Of a DNA stretch of 64,000 bases, positions 16,624 to 26,266 are shown in pieces. The notes under the pieces are model-generated. The model did not search any database. It had not been told where the DNA came from and saw only the letters and a list, made by a program, of their open reading frames with translations. Numbering within the stretch: position 1 is the first letter of the stretch; every line of letters starts with the position of its first letter. Location of the stretch: assembly GCA_003574685.1 (NCBI GenBank), contig QOCQ01000004.1:124001-188000 (forward strand), read 5' to 3'. The translations under genes and the position numbers were made by a program. Source of the stretch: Rhodospirillaceae bacterium SYSU D60007. Lineage in GTDB: Bacteria; Pseudomonadota; Alphaproteobacteria; Reyranellales; Reyranellaceae.

Positions 16624-17565
16624 GTGGGCGAACTTGGCTGGTTCGCCATCGACTTCCTGCAGGCGCTGATAACCGGGCTGCTGGTCGGTGGCACGTATGC
16701 CCTGATGTGCGTGGGACTGGGCATGATCTTCGGGGTCATGCGGGTGGTGAACTTCGCCCAGGGCGATTTCCTGATGCTGGGCATGTACGCGGCCTACTAC
16801 GTCGCTACGGCGCTGGGCGTGATGGCGGTGCTGGGCCCCTATGTAGGCCCGGTCATGGCCGGTCTTCTCGCCGGGCCGGCTGTCTTCGTGGTGGGCTGGC
16901 TGCTGCATCGCTTCCTGATCGGACGCGTCACCGGCGTGGCGGCGGTCGGCGCCGAGGCGGAGGGGCACTACGCACAGATCATCCTGACGCTGGGCATCGC
17001 GCTGGTGCTGCAGAACGGTGGCCTCATCCTGTTCGGTTCCCTGCCGCTCTCCATTCCGACTCCGATGTCGCGCGAATCATGGGAGATCTGGGAGTTCCTG
17101 GTGAACCAGGCGCGCACCGTGAGCTTCGGTGTCGCGATCGTCGTGGCGCTGCTGCTCTATGCCTTCCTCAAGCGCACGCCATTGGGCAAGTCGATGCGGG
17201 CAGCGGCGGACAATCCCGAAGCGGCGCTCTACATGGGGATCGATGTCGACCGCTGCCATCGCACGGCCTTCGCGCTGGGCTGCGCCATCACCGCGATCGC
17301 CGGCGGGCTGATCGCCAGCACGCAGTCCTTCCAGCCTTATATCGGCTTCGACTTCGTCATCACCATGTATGCCGGCGTGGTGCTGGGCGGGCTGGGCAGC
17401 ATCCTGGGCGCCTTCTGGGGCGGCATGACCATCGGGCTGGTGCAGCAGCTCTCGGCGCTGATGCTGCCGTTTCAGCTACAGAACACGGCGATCTTCGTCG
17501 TCTTCCTGCTGATCATCTTTTTCCGGCCGCACGGCATGTTCGGCCGCTCCGCGGAGCGGACCTGA
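16624..17565 (+). CDS. Branched-chain amino acid-type ABC transporter permease (LivH family)
   Basis: Inner-membrane permease (313 aa) of the LivH family, with LLVGGTYALMCVGLGMIFG in TM1-2, VVNFAQGDFLMLGMYAAYYV (the NxxxG motif region) and YAGVVLGGLGSILGAFWGGM near the C-terminus. The start is GTG at 16624, preceded by AAGGGACGG, and places the first membrane helix correctly. The downstream LivM-LivG fusion starts 3 bp after the stop. Substrates of Liv-type importers range from leucine, isoleucine and valine to urea, amides and aromatic acids, so the ligand cannot be fixed from the permease. Confidence 0.9.
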   Translation: MGELGWFAIDFLQALITGLLVGGTYALMCVGLGMIFGVMRVVNFAQGDFLMLGMYAAYYVATALGVMAVLGPYVGPVMAGLLAGPAVFVVGWLLHRFLIGRVTGVAAVGAEAEGHYAQIILTLGIALVLQNGGLILFGSLPLSIPTPMSRESWEIWEFLVNQARTVSFGVAIVVALLLYAFLKRTPLGKSMRAAADNPEAALYMGIDVDRCHRTAFALGCAITAIAGGLIASTQSFQPYIGFDFVITMYAGVVLGGLGSILGAFWGGMTIGLVQQLSALMLPFQLQNTAIFVVFLLIIFFRPHGMFGRSAERT

Positions 17566-17568
17566 GCC

Positions 17569-19312
17569 GTGGGCCGCCGCAGCCTCCGTCGCGATCTCTT
17601 TGCCATTGCCGGCATTGCAGTTGCGTTCGTCGTGGCACTGCTGCTGGTGGAGAGTGCCTATTATCGGCTGATCCTGACGCTGGTCGTGATCTGGGCCACG
17701 ATGGGTCTGGCGTGGAATATGCTCTCCGGCTACGGCGGGCTGATCTCCTTCGGCCACGCCGCCTTCTTCGGCCTGGGCGCCTACACGGCCACGCTGGCGA
17801 TGGTCCAGTTCGATATCACGCCGTGGCTGGGCATTCCCATGGGCGTGCTCGTGGGCATGCTCGCCGGCGTGCTGATCGGCCTCGCCACATTCCGGCTGCG
17901 TGGCCATTATTTCGCGCTGTCGATGCTCGCCTATCCGCTGGCCATGCTCTACGTCTTCGAGTGGCTGGGCTATCAGGAAGTCGTGTTGCCGATGAAACGC
18001 GAGAACCCGGCGGCCTACATGCAGTTCAGCGATCCGCGCGTGCATGCACTGCTCGGTCTGGGGCTGATGGTACTGGCCTTGCTGGCATCGCTGGCCGTGG
18101 AACGGACGCGTTTCGGCATGGCGCTGCTGGCGATCAAGCAGAACGAAGCCGCCGCCGAGGCCGCCGGCATCGATACGTGGCGCTGGAAAATGCCGGCCAT
18201 CATCCTGTCGGCCGGCTTTGCCGCCGCGGCCGGGGGGCTCTACGCCGTGGTGCTGCTGGTGGTCACGCCGCCGACAGTGTTCGGCGTGCTGGTCTCGGCA
18301 CAGGCCCTGATTGTCTGTCTGTTCGGCGGCGTCGGCATCCTGTGGGGGCCTGTGATCGGCGCCGCCATCCTGGTGCCGCTGGCCGAGATCCTGCACGGCG
18401 AGCTGGGCCATGTGATCCCCGGCATCCAGGGCGTCGTTTACGGCGTGGCAATCATCGTCATCATCCTGCTGGCGCCGGAGGGTATCTACTGGCGGCTTCG
18501 GGATCGCTTCTTTCGCGCAGCGCCGATGGTCCCCGATGCTGTACCCGTCGCGACGGCCGAGGCAGCCGTGACGCCGATGCGCTCCCACCGGCCGCTGCTG
18601 GTGCTGGAGGGTGTCTCGCGCTCCTTCGGCGGCCTGCGCGCCGTAGACAACGTGTCGCTCACCGTGGAGGAGGGCGCGATCCACGGCATCATCGGCCCCA
18701 ATGGTGCGGGCAAGACGACGCTGTTCAACGTGATCAACGGGTTCCTGAAGCCGAATGGCGGCAGCATCCGGTTCGATGGCAAGGATATCGTCGGCTTGAA
18801 GCCCAACCGGGTTTGCCGTGCGGGCGTGGGGCGTACGTTCCAGATCGTGCGCGTCTTTCCCCGCATGACGGTGCTGGAGAACGTGGTGAGCGGCGCCTAT
18901 GTCGCCACAACGGACGATCGCGAGGCCGAGCGCCTGGCACTGCGCGCGATCGACACAGCAGGGCTGAGCCGTGCCGAGGCGGCGCAGGTCGCATCCGGAC
19001 TGACCATGCGCCAACTCCGGTTGCTGGAGCTGGCGCGCGCGCTGGCGGGACAGCCGAAGCTGCTGCTGCTGGACGAGATCCTGGCCGGGTTGGGGCATGC
19101 CGAGCTGGAGGAGGTGATCGAGGCCATCCGGCGCGTGGCGCGCGGCGGCACGACGGTGCTGATTATCGAGCACACCATGCATGCCATGGTGCGGCTGGCC
19201 GAGCGCTTCAGCGTGCTCGACCATGGGGCGCTGATCGCCGACGGCAAACCGCTGGACGTGACGCGCGATCCGGCGGTGATCGAGGCCTATCTCGGCAAGA
19301 AGTGGGTGCAGC

Positions 19313-19335
<23 letters not shown>
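17569..19335 (+). CDS. Fused ABC transporter permease (LivM) and ATP-binding protein (LivG)
   Basis: Single 588-aa polypeptide joining two subunits that are usually separate. Residues 1 to about 320 are a LivM permease (GLAWNMLSGYGGLISFGHAA; multiple membrane helices). Residues about 342-588 are a LivG ATPase with Walker A GPNGAGKTT at about 374, Walker B LLLLDE, and the switch histidine in LIIEHTMHAM. The usual LSGGQ signature is degenerate (ASGLTMRQLRLLELA), a drift seen in other LivG proteins. GTG at 17569. The fused ATPase should pair with LivF. The gene overlaps the next start by 23 bp, indicating coupled translation. Confidence 0.9.
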
Positions 19336-20020
<685 letters not shown>

Positions 20021-20067
20021 TTTCCTGCCCAATTCGTTGGGGAGGCATAACTGAAAGGGAGGAAGGC

Positions 20068-21309
20068 ATGTTGAAAGTCCGCTTGCGCAGCGTGCTGACG
20101 GCGGCGCTCGCCGCTGCGGTGCTCCTATCGGTCGTGACGGCAGCGCCGGCCGAGGCACAGCCCAAGGAGGTGAAGGTGGCGGTGATCGCGCCGCTGTCCG
20201 GTCCCTGGGCACGCCAGGGCCAGCTCATGCAGATGGGCGCCGAGATGGCCATCGACGAGATCAACGAGAAGGGCGGCATCAAGGCGCTGGGTGGCGCGAA
20301 GATGAAGCTCATCCTCGTGGATGCCGGTGACACGGCCGAGAAGGCCAAGAACGCCGCCCAGCGCGTGCTGGCGCAGGAACCTGATCTCGTCGGCGGCACC
20401 GGTGCCTGGCTCAGCTCCTTCACGCTGGCGGTGACGGAGATCACCGAACGCGCCGGCGTGCCGATGCTGACGCTCTCCTATTCGGATGCCATCACGGAGC
20501 GCGGCTTCAAGTACGTCTTCCAGACCTCGCCAACCGGCGGCACGCAGGCGCGGGCGGCATTGCCGACCATCCTGGAGATGGCGCAGAAGGCGACCGGCAA
20601 GAAGCCGAAGACGGTTGGCATCATCATGGACAACACCGCCGCACCGGTAAGCTTCGCCAAGCCGATGCGCGAGGGCGGTCTGCAGAAGCTGGGCCTGGAG
20701 CTGGTGGTGGACGAGGTCTTTACTCCACCGCTGGCCGACGCCACCGCGCTGGTGCAGAAGGTGCGGCGCGCGAAGCCCGACATCATGCTGCTGCTGCCCA
20801 CCAGCGTGCCGGACGACAAGCTGATCCTGGAGAAGTTCAACGAGTTCAAGCTGGGCCAGGGCAGGATACCGCTGATCGCCAATGGCGCCCATATCGGTTC
20901 GCCCGAACTGCTGAAGAATGTCGGCCCACAGCTCCTCGAAGGGCTGATGTTCATTGTCGCCAACTGGGGCGTGAAGGGCCAGGAGGCCATCATCGAGCGG
21001 TTCGTCAAGCGTACGGGCGAACCGTGGATCACCCAGGACAGCATGACGGCCTATGGCGACATGTGGATCCTCAAGGAGGCACTTGAGCGCGCCGGCGCGG
21101 CCGATTCGAAGAAGGTCGCCGAAGAGATCCGCAAGCTCGACCTGAAGGAGGGACCTGCCGCGCTGGCCTTTCCCGGCGGCGTGAAGTTCGAGCCCAATGG
21201 TCGTCGGGCCGGCGCGCATCTGGTGATTGTGCAGTGGCAGAAGGGCAAGGCCGTCACCGTCTATCCGGCCGAACTCGCGGTCGCCGAACCGATCTGGCCG
21301 AAGCAGTAG
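20068..21309 (+). CDS. ABC transporter substrate-binding protein (LivK/amide-urea family)
   Basis: Periplasmic receptor (413 aa) for the Liv-type importer. A signal peptide is clear: basic start MLKVRLR, hydrophobic core AALAAAVLLSVVTAAP and probable cleavage after AEA near residue 31. The mature part has VAVIAPLSGPWARQGQLMQMGAEMA and AAQRVLAQEPDLVGG of the Peripla_BP_6 group. ATG 20068 follows a strong GGGAGGAAGGC site, which could favour excess of the receptor over the membrane subunits. The stop is 3 bp from the stop of the convergent amidase. An amide or amino-acid-like ligand is an inference from that neighbour only. Confidence 0.9.
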   Translation: MLKVRLRSVLTAALAAAVLLSVVTAAPAEAQPKEVKVAVIAPLSGPWARQGQLMQMGAEMAIDEINEKGGIKALGGAKMKLILVDAGDTAEKAKNAAQRVLAQEPDLVGGTGAWLSSFTLAVTEITERAGVPMLTLSYSDAITERGFKYVFQTSPTGGTQARAALPTILEMAQKATGKKPKTVGIIMDNTAAPVSFAKPMREGGLQKLGLELVVDEVFTPPLADATALVQKVRRAKPDIMLLLPTSVPDDKLILEKFNEFKLGQGRIPLIANGAHIGSPELLKNVGPQLLEGLMFIVANWGVKGQEAIIERFVKRTGEPWITQDSMTAYGDMWILKEALERAGAADSKKVAEEIRKLDLKEGPAALAFPGGVKFEPNGRRAGAHLVIVQWQKGKAVTVYPAELAVAEPIWPKQ

Positions 21310-21312
21310 GGA

Positions 21313-22758
21313 TCAGCCCGGCGGCACCTCTCCCGGGCGGGGATCGATGGGCAGCAGCCGGTCGAGGCCGCTGATGCGCTCGAAGACAGCCGCGGCCTGC
21401 AGTGCGCGCGCCTCGCCACGCGGGGTCGCCACGATCTGCAGGCCGACCGGCCGGCCGAACCGGTCGAAACCGCAGGGCACCGACACGGCGGGGCAGGAGG
21501 TCAGCGTGATCGCGGAGGTCAGCGCGCTGCCGGCAATGTAGTTGTCGAGCTTCACGCCATCGATGATTTCGCGGGCGCGCAGGCGCACGTCCCAGGCCGG
21601 CGTTGCCGCGCCGGGCGTGACCAGCACGTCGTAGCGCTGGAAGAACGCGGCGAAGCGGCGGAAGAGGGCGGCGCGTTCGCGCTCGGCCCATGCGAGCTGG
21701 CCCGGCGTCTGTTGCAGGCCGCGCTCGGTGTTCCAGATGATGTCGGGTTTGATTTGCTCGCGATGGGTGCGGAGCTGCAATTCCCGCTCGACGACGAAAT
21801 GCTGTGAGCGCAGAGTCAGGAACACCTCATCGACAGGACCCAGTTCCGGGAACGCTTCCTCGACGACGTACCCTGCCTCCTCGAAGCCCTGAACGGCGCG
21901 GCTGCAGATGTCGCGCGTTTCGCGATCGACCGGCAGCGCGCCGCCATAGTTGGCGGTGAAGGCGATACGCAGGCGCTCCGGAGGCTCGGCGACGGCGTCG
22001 CTGAACGACGTGGCCGGCGCATCGAATGTCAGCGGATCAAGCGGACAGGGACCGGCCATGGCATCGAGCGCCAGTGCCAGATCGGGAATGTTGCGCGCCA
22101 TCGGGCCCTGCACCGAAAGCGGCGAAAAGAGGTTGTTGCTGGTGCCGCGTGTCACGCGCCCCGGCGAAGGACGGATGCCGACCACCGAGCAGAGGGTCGC
22201 CGGTCCGCGCAGCGAACCGCCATGGTCCGAACCCTGCGCCAGCCAGATCTCGCCTGTCGCCAGCGCTACGGCACCGCCGCCCGTCGAGCCGCCGCAGGTG
22301 AGCGAGGTGTTCCACGGGTTTAGCGTGCGGCCGAAGACTTCGTTGAAGGTATTGCCGCCAGCACCGAACTCGGGCGTGTTCGATTTGGCGATGACGATTC
22401 CGCCCTTGCGTTCCAGACGTTCGACCAACGGGTGCGACGTCGTCGGCACGTGATCCCTGAATATCGGCGATCCGTACGTCGTGCGCACGCCCGCAACATC
22501 CGCGAGATCCTTGATGGCAATTGGCAGGCCGGCCAGCCAGCCACGCTCGTTCTCGGCCTCGCGGCGCTCCCCGGCCATCAGGCGCTTCGCATGATCGCGT
22601 GCGCGGTCCAGGCACAAGGTCGGCAGCGCATTGACCTGCGGTTCGACCGCCGCGATGCGCTCGGCCGCCGCGTCGATCAGCTCAAAGGGCGAGACCTCAC
22701 GTTGCTTCAGCAGGGCCACGGCCTCGGTGGCCGTGAGCCGGATCAGGTCGGAGGTCAT
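21313..22758 (-). CDS. Amidase (amidase signature family)
   Basis: Amide hydrolase (481 aa) with the Ser-cisSer-Lys triad readable as Lys83 (AIKDLADV), Ser158 (CGGSTGGG) and Ser182 (DHGGSLRGPA). The 75- and 24-residue spacings equal those of fatty acid amide hydrolase (Lys142/Ser217/Ser241). The second Ser of the usual GGSSGG is Thr here, but the triad Ser is kept. The start is ATG 22758 (MTSDLIRLTATEAVALL), overlapping the previous gene by 4 bp; the longer open frame upstream is unsupported. Last gene of the TetR-headed run and convergent with the Liv importer. Substrate unknown: amides, carbamates and acyl-amino compounds are all possible. Confidence 0.9.
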   Translation of the reverse strand: MTSDLIRLTATEAVALLKQREVSPFELIDAAAERIAAVEPQVNALPTLCLDRARDHAKRLMAGERREAENERGWLAGLPIAIKDLADVAGVRTTYGSPIFRDHVPTTSHPLVERLERKGGIVIAKSNTPEFGAGGNTFNEVFGRTLNPWNTSLTCGGSTGGGAVALATGEIWLAQGSDHGGSLRGPATLCSVVGIRPSPGRVTRGTSNNLFSPLSVQGPMARNIPDLALALDAMAGPCPLDPLTFDAPATSFSDAVAEPPERLRIAFTANYGGALPVDRETRDICSRAVQGFEEAGYVVEEAFPELGPVDEVFLTLRSQHFVVERELQLRTHREQIKPDIIWNTERGLQQTPGQLAWAERERAALFRRFAAFFQRYDVLVTPGAATPAWDVRLRAREIIDGVKLDNYIAGSALTSAITLTSCPAVSVPCGFDRFGRPVGLQIVATPRGEARALQAAAVFERISGLDRLLPIDPRPGEVPPG

Positions 22759-23525
22759 TCGTCCGTGCGCGACTCGCGGATGCGGCGCGTGCCCTGGTAG
22801 ACGGGCTTGACCGGATCCATCACGAAGCGGATGCGCGGCAGGTCGGTATCGACCATGGCAATGGTGGCGACGATCGGATTGGTGGGGCGCAGCGGGCCTG
22901 CGTTCCATGCCGCAGCATCGAAGACGCGCACTTCGGGACGGCCTCGCTCGGCCTTGTGGAAGGTATATTTGGGATCGACCTGGATCAGCAGCGGCGCGGT
23001 CGTGCCGTCGAGCGGCGCGTTGGCCATGGTGACCCAGTTGATGAGCTGCACGTCGGAGCCCGAGATCGCTTCCGGGTTCACCAGCGCGCAATCCAGCACC
23101 GTGGCGCCCTCGCGGATCACCTCGCCGCTGATGCGGTCATGATGCCGCCTGAGCCGTACGGTTGCGGCCTGCGCCGGTATGCCCCAGCCGCGGCGCAGGC
23201 CATCGGCGGCCTCCTGCGTGCTGGCATAGGCGCCCAACACCAGGCCGCGCGGATGTGCGCCGGCGCGGCTGCCCAGGCGCACGGTCGCGAGTGTGAACGG
23301 CCCTACCGGGCTTTCCGGGCAGCGCAGGAAGCTGAACGCGAGGTAGGACGGCACGGCCGGGTGCATGGCCTTGGGCAACAAGGGGTCGGCGGCCGTGCGT
23401 GAAGTTTCCATTAGCAACTGCATGGTCTCCGCGCCGGGCAGCACCCAGGCGCGTGTATCCAGATCGGGCAGGGTGGGCAGCCGCGGCGCGATGGTGGCGA
23501 GATCGAGTTGTCCGAAAAGCGGCAT
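22755..23525 (-). CDS. Acetoacetate decarboxylase-like protein lacking the Schiff-base lysine
   Basis: Protein of 256 aa with the acetoacetate decarboxylase-like fold pattern: PAVPSYLAFSFLRCPESPVGPFTLATVRLG, then GLVLGAYASTQEAADGLRRGWGIPAQAATVRL. In true decarboxylases the equivalent stretch reads WGFPKKL or similar, with the catalytic Lys forming a Schiff base. Here both lysines are replaced (GIPAQAA), so acetoacetate decarboxylation by that mechanism is not expected. A lysine-free member may act as a hydratase, aldolase-like enzyme or binding protein. It is translationally coupled to the amidase (4-bp overlap) and 2 bp after the LLM gene. Confidence 0.72.
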   Translation of the reverse strand: MPLFGQLDLATIAPRLPTLPDLDTRAWVLPGAETMQLLMETSRTAADPLLPKAMHPAVPSYLAFSFLRCPESPVGPFTLATVRLGSRAGAHPRGLVLGAYASTQEAADGLRRGWGIPAQAATVRLRRHHDRISGEVIREGATVLDCALVNPEAISGSDVQLINWVTMANAPLDGTTAPLLIQVDPKYTFHKAERGRPEVRVFDAAAWNAGPLRPTNPIVATIAMVDTDLPRIRFVMDPVKPVYQGTRRIRESRTDE

Positions 23526-23527
23526 GT

Positions 23528-24649
23528 TCAGGCTCCTGCGGCAGCGGCGGGCGCCAGGGCCGCCTTCGCCGGTCCCTTGCCGAAAACCGGCATCACTTCT
23601 CGGGCGAACAGCTTCAGGCTGGCCAGCACCTGGTCCTGCGGCACAACCTCGTTGGCGTTCAGAATGAAGTTGATCTGGTCGACGCCAATCGACTCCCAGT
23701 GCTTGATCGCCTTGATGATGCGGCCGGGATCACCGAAGCACAGCCCCTCGGCCTGCTCGGGGCTGGCATCGGGCCCGGTGGCGGCGCGGCGCAACTGCGG
23801 CAGCAGACCCAGAGACTGGTAGGAGCGCGAGGCAAACACCTCTCGCGTCGAGATGAGCTGGGCCGCCAGATAGTTGAAGGTGTCGCCCAGCCGCTGGCCC
23901 ATGGCCATGCCGGTCTTGTTGTCCTCGTGGCAGAACAGGAAGTTCGTCGTGGCGACCTGCTCGTTCACGAAGGCGCCCACCGGCTCGCAGAGCTGGATGC
24001 GGCGGCGATACTCGCCGATCTTGCGCTCCTGCTCGGCGAAGCCGGCGAAGGTGAGCCCAAGGCTGCCCAGCCCCCGGTCAGCAGCGTCCAGCTCGGTGCC
24101 GGGGCTGGTGACGGCAACCCACATCGGCGGGTGCGGGCGCTGGTAGACTTTCGGCAGGATCGTGCGTTCCGGCATCGACCAGAACTCGCCCTGGTAGGCG
24201 AAGGACTCCTGCGTCCACATCTTCGGCAGGCAGCGTACGAACTCGTCCCACGACTTCTTCGTGTCGTCGGGATTGGCGCAAAAGCCGCCCAGCTCGGTCC
24301 AGGTGGCGGAGCGGCCGGTGCCCACCTCCAGCCGCCCACCCGAGAGGATGTCCAGCGTGGCCGTACGCTCGGCGATCTTGATGGGATGATTGAACTGCGG
24401 CACGCAGACCACGATGCCGTGACCGACGCGAATGTTCTTCGTGATCATGGCGCAGGCCGTGAGAAACAGCTCCGGCGCCGAGCAGTGCGAATATTCCTCG
24501 AGGAAATGGTGCTCGACCGCCCAGACGTGCTCGAACCCGAGCTCGTCCGCCAGCCTCACCTGCTCGAGACAGTTGTTATAGACCTCACGCTCGCGCTCAC
24601 GCGTCCACGGCCGCGGTACGGAGATTTCATAGAAGATCCCGAACTTCAT
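23528..24649 (-). CDS. LLM class flavin-dependent monooxygenase
   Basis: Luciferase-like protein (373 aa), longer than the others here and closer to classical bacterial luciferase or alkanal monooxygenase-type enzymes. Motifs are KFGIFYEISVPRPW, GFEHVWAVEHHFLEEYSHCSAPE, GHGIVVCVPQFNHPIKIAE and DILSGGRLEVGTGRSATW. ATG 24649 (MKFGIFYE); the frame is open further upstream but lacks homology. It sits in a tight cluster with the decarboxylase-like protein and amidase downstream and an FAD oxidoreductase 56 bp upstream, implying shared oxidation of one substrate. A flavin reductase partner is not encoded adjacently. Confidence 0.88.
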   Translation of the reverse strand: MKFGIFYEISVPRPWTREREREVYNNCLEQVRLADELGFEHVWAVEHHFLEEYSHCSAPELFLTACAMITKNIRVGHGIVVCVPQFNHPIKIAERTATLDILSGGRLEVGTGRSATWTELGGFCANPDDTKKSWDEFVRCLPKMWTQESFAYQGEFWSMPERTILPKVYQRPHPPMWVAVTSPGTELDAADRGLGSLGLTFAGFAEQERKIGEYRRRIQLCEPVGAFVNEQVATTNFLFCHEDNKTGMAMGQRLGDTFNYLAAQLISTREVFASRSYQSLGLLPQLRRAATGPDASPEQAEGLCFGDPGRIIKAIKHWESIGVDQINFILNANEVVPQDQVLASLKLFAREVMPVFGKGPAKAALAPAAAAGA

Positions 24650-24705
24650 GGCGTCCTCCGATACGTTCGCCAACGATAGGCGGCTGCGGCGAAGCGGGGC
24701 AAGGC

Positions 24706-25707
24706 TTACGTCGCGCCACACAGCGCCAGGCGGGTGGCGGGGTCTGGATGCCGTGCGTAGAGCGCGCGCAGGGCTGCAACATCGTTGCTGAACTGCTCAT
24801 GGACCCAGCGGCGATAGTTGTCCGCAGCGGCGTCCGCTGCCAGCAGGCCATGTTGACGGGCGGCGATCATGTGTGCGGCCAGCATGCCGCTCATCAGGGC
24901 CCGCAGCACGCCGTGCGAGGAGGCCGGGTCCAACAACGCAGCGGCATCGCCCAGCAGCATGTAGCCGGGGCCGGCGCAATCCTCGTACAGCCTCCAGCGG
25001 AAGCTTGCGGCCGCTTGCGACGGCGTATTGGCGCGCAATGACACCCACGCGACCCGGCCGCTGCCCAGCGGTGCGCGCCAGTCCCATCCGGCGGGCCGTG
25101 CATCGATCGCGGGTTCATCCGGATCGTCGTCCCGTCCGGCGTCTCGCCAGCCGAAGCGCAGTCGTAGCGGCGGCGAGAAATATGACGGCGCAAGGTTCAG
25201 CGCCCGCGCCAGCCACGCATGGCGTCCGGTCGCGTCCAGAACATCCGTCGCATTGATGGTCTTGTCCGCCGTTCGCACGCCGGCAACAGCCTGGCCACGA
25301 CGCAGGATGTCAGTGGGCACAGCCGGCCGCAGCAGTGTGGCGCCTGCCGCCTGCGCCGCGTCGATCAGGATGGCGTGCAGGCGGGCGCGGTCGGCCTGGA
25401 AGCCACGCCACGGACCATCGTCACCTGCCCCGTAGGCAATGAAGCGGCGCGGACCATCCCAGGCCGTCCATATGCCCTGGTGCCGGTGGAAGCCGGCCGC
25501 CAGAACGGCATCGCGCACGCCCAGGCGCGCCAACAGCGGCTCGACGCCGGGATGCAATGTCTCGCCCGGCACAGTGCCCGGCCGTGGCCGCGCCTCGAGC
25601 ATCAGCACGCGAAGTCCGCGTTGGCGCGCACTGATCGCTGCCGCGCAGCCGGCGGGGCCGGCGCCGAGAATCAGCACGTCCGTACTCATGTCGTCCACGG
25701 TCGTCAT
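24706..25707 (-). CDS. FAD-dependent oxidoreductase (halogenase/LodB-like)
   Basis: Flavoprotein of 333 aa with an N-terminal Rossmann FAD site (DVLILGAGPAGCAAAISARQRG), the PGETLHPGVEPLLARLGV block typical of tryptophan-halogenase- and LodB/GoxB-like proteins, and the C-terminal MLLGDAAALLDPASSHGV FAD motif. No WxWxIP halogenase motif is seen, so halogenation is unlikely. LodB-type proteins modify quinoprotein oxidases, but no LodA-like partner is in the window, so hydroxylation of a small molecule is as likely. ATG 25707 (an internal ATG at MSTDV is possible). It lies between the DUF1772 and LLM genes in the TetR-headed run. Confidence 0.8.
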   Translation of the reverse strand: MTTVDDMSTDVLILGAGPAGCAAAISARQRGLRVLMLEARPRPGTVPGETLHPGVEPLLARLGVRDAVLAAGFHRHQGIWTAWDGPRRFIAYGAGDDGPWRGFQADRARLHAILIDAAQAAGATLLRPAVPTDILRRGQAVAGVRTADKTINATDVLDATGRHAWLARALNLAPSYFSPPLRLRFGWRDAGRDDDPDEPAIDARPAGWDWRAPLGSGRVAWVSLRANTPSQAAASFRWRLYEDCAGPGYMLLGDAAALLDPASSHGVLRALMSGMLAAHMIAARQHGLLAADAAADNYRRWVHEQFSNDVAALRALYARHPDPATRLALCGAT

Positions 25708-25762
25708 GCGTCCCGTGCAAAGCGTGACAGATGCAAGCGGACGGCGGAGAGCTTCACGCGCG

Positions 25763-26266
25763 CTATGGCGCGCTCGCCTTCATTGCGTAGATGGCATAGC
25801 CGACCAGCGCCAGCGCAAGACCGCTCATGCACGCGCGGATGGTGTTCCAGAACTGCCATGGCGCCGAATAACCCTGCCAGATGCGCCGGGCGCCGGCGGC
25901 ATCCTCCGGAGTCGTGATCGCCGCCAGCGCCTCGTTCATCGGGACGTTGATGGCCAGGGTGAGAATCATCCCGCCCAGCAGATAGACGAGACCGCCTGCG
26001 GCAAATGCCAGCGCTGCCATGTTGAGCCCGCGCGTATAGGCAAGGCCAGCCGTGATCAGCAGCACGACGGGCGTGCCGAAGAATGCCGGTGCGAAGACAG
26101 CATTGCGCACGGACGCGTTCATGGCCTGCATAGCCTTGATCGCAACGCGGGGATCGGCCGCGTCGAGGCCCCACATGGTTGAGCATACCCATGCATAGAA
26201 AAAGCCGAATATGGCGCCGCTGAGCATGAGCGACAGAAAGGCAAACAGGCAGAGCAGCATGGACAT
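25763..26266 (-). CDS. DUF1772 (anthrone oxygenase-like) membrane protein
   Basis: Inner-membrane protein (167 aa) with four hydrophobic helices and the DUF1772 signatures: SGAIFGFFYAWVCSTMWGLD near the N-terminus, AVFAPAFFGTPVVLLITAG, LTLAINVPMNEALAAI and a C-terminal WNTIRACMSGLALAL. The domain is shared with fungal anthrone oxygenases and with many bacterial proteins of unknown role. The start at 26266 shares one base with the TetR stop (TGATG), so the two are coupled; the longer upstream frame is not used. The pairing suggests that the TetR ligand is the substrate of, or is made by, the enzymes of this run. Confidence 0.83.
   Translation of the reverse strand: MSMLLCLFAFLSLMLSGAIFGFFYAWVCSTMWGLDAADPRVAIKAMQAMNASVRNAVFAPAFFGTPVVLLITAGLAYTRGLNMAALAFAAGGLVYLLGGMILTLAINVPMNEALAAITTPEDAAGARRIWQGYSAPWQFWNTIRACMSGLALALVGYAIYAMKASAP

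Noticed and set aside
17476-19224. Antisense open frame of about 580 codons over the LivM-LivG gene
   Set aside because: Composition is dominated by His, Gln and Asp with no motifs; it mirrors the codon bias of the real gene.
24706-25707. Tryptophan halogenase
   Set aside because: The N-terminal region is similar, but the WxWxIP halogenase motif is missing and the protein is shorter than halogenases.
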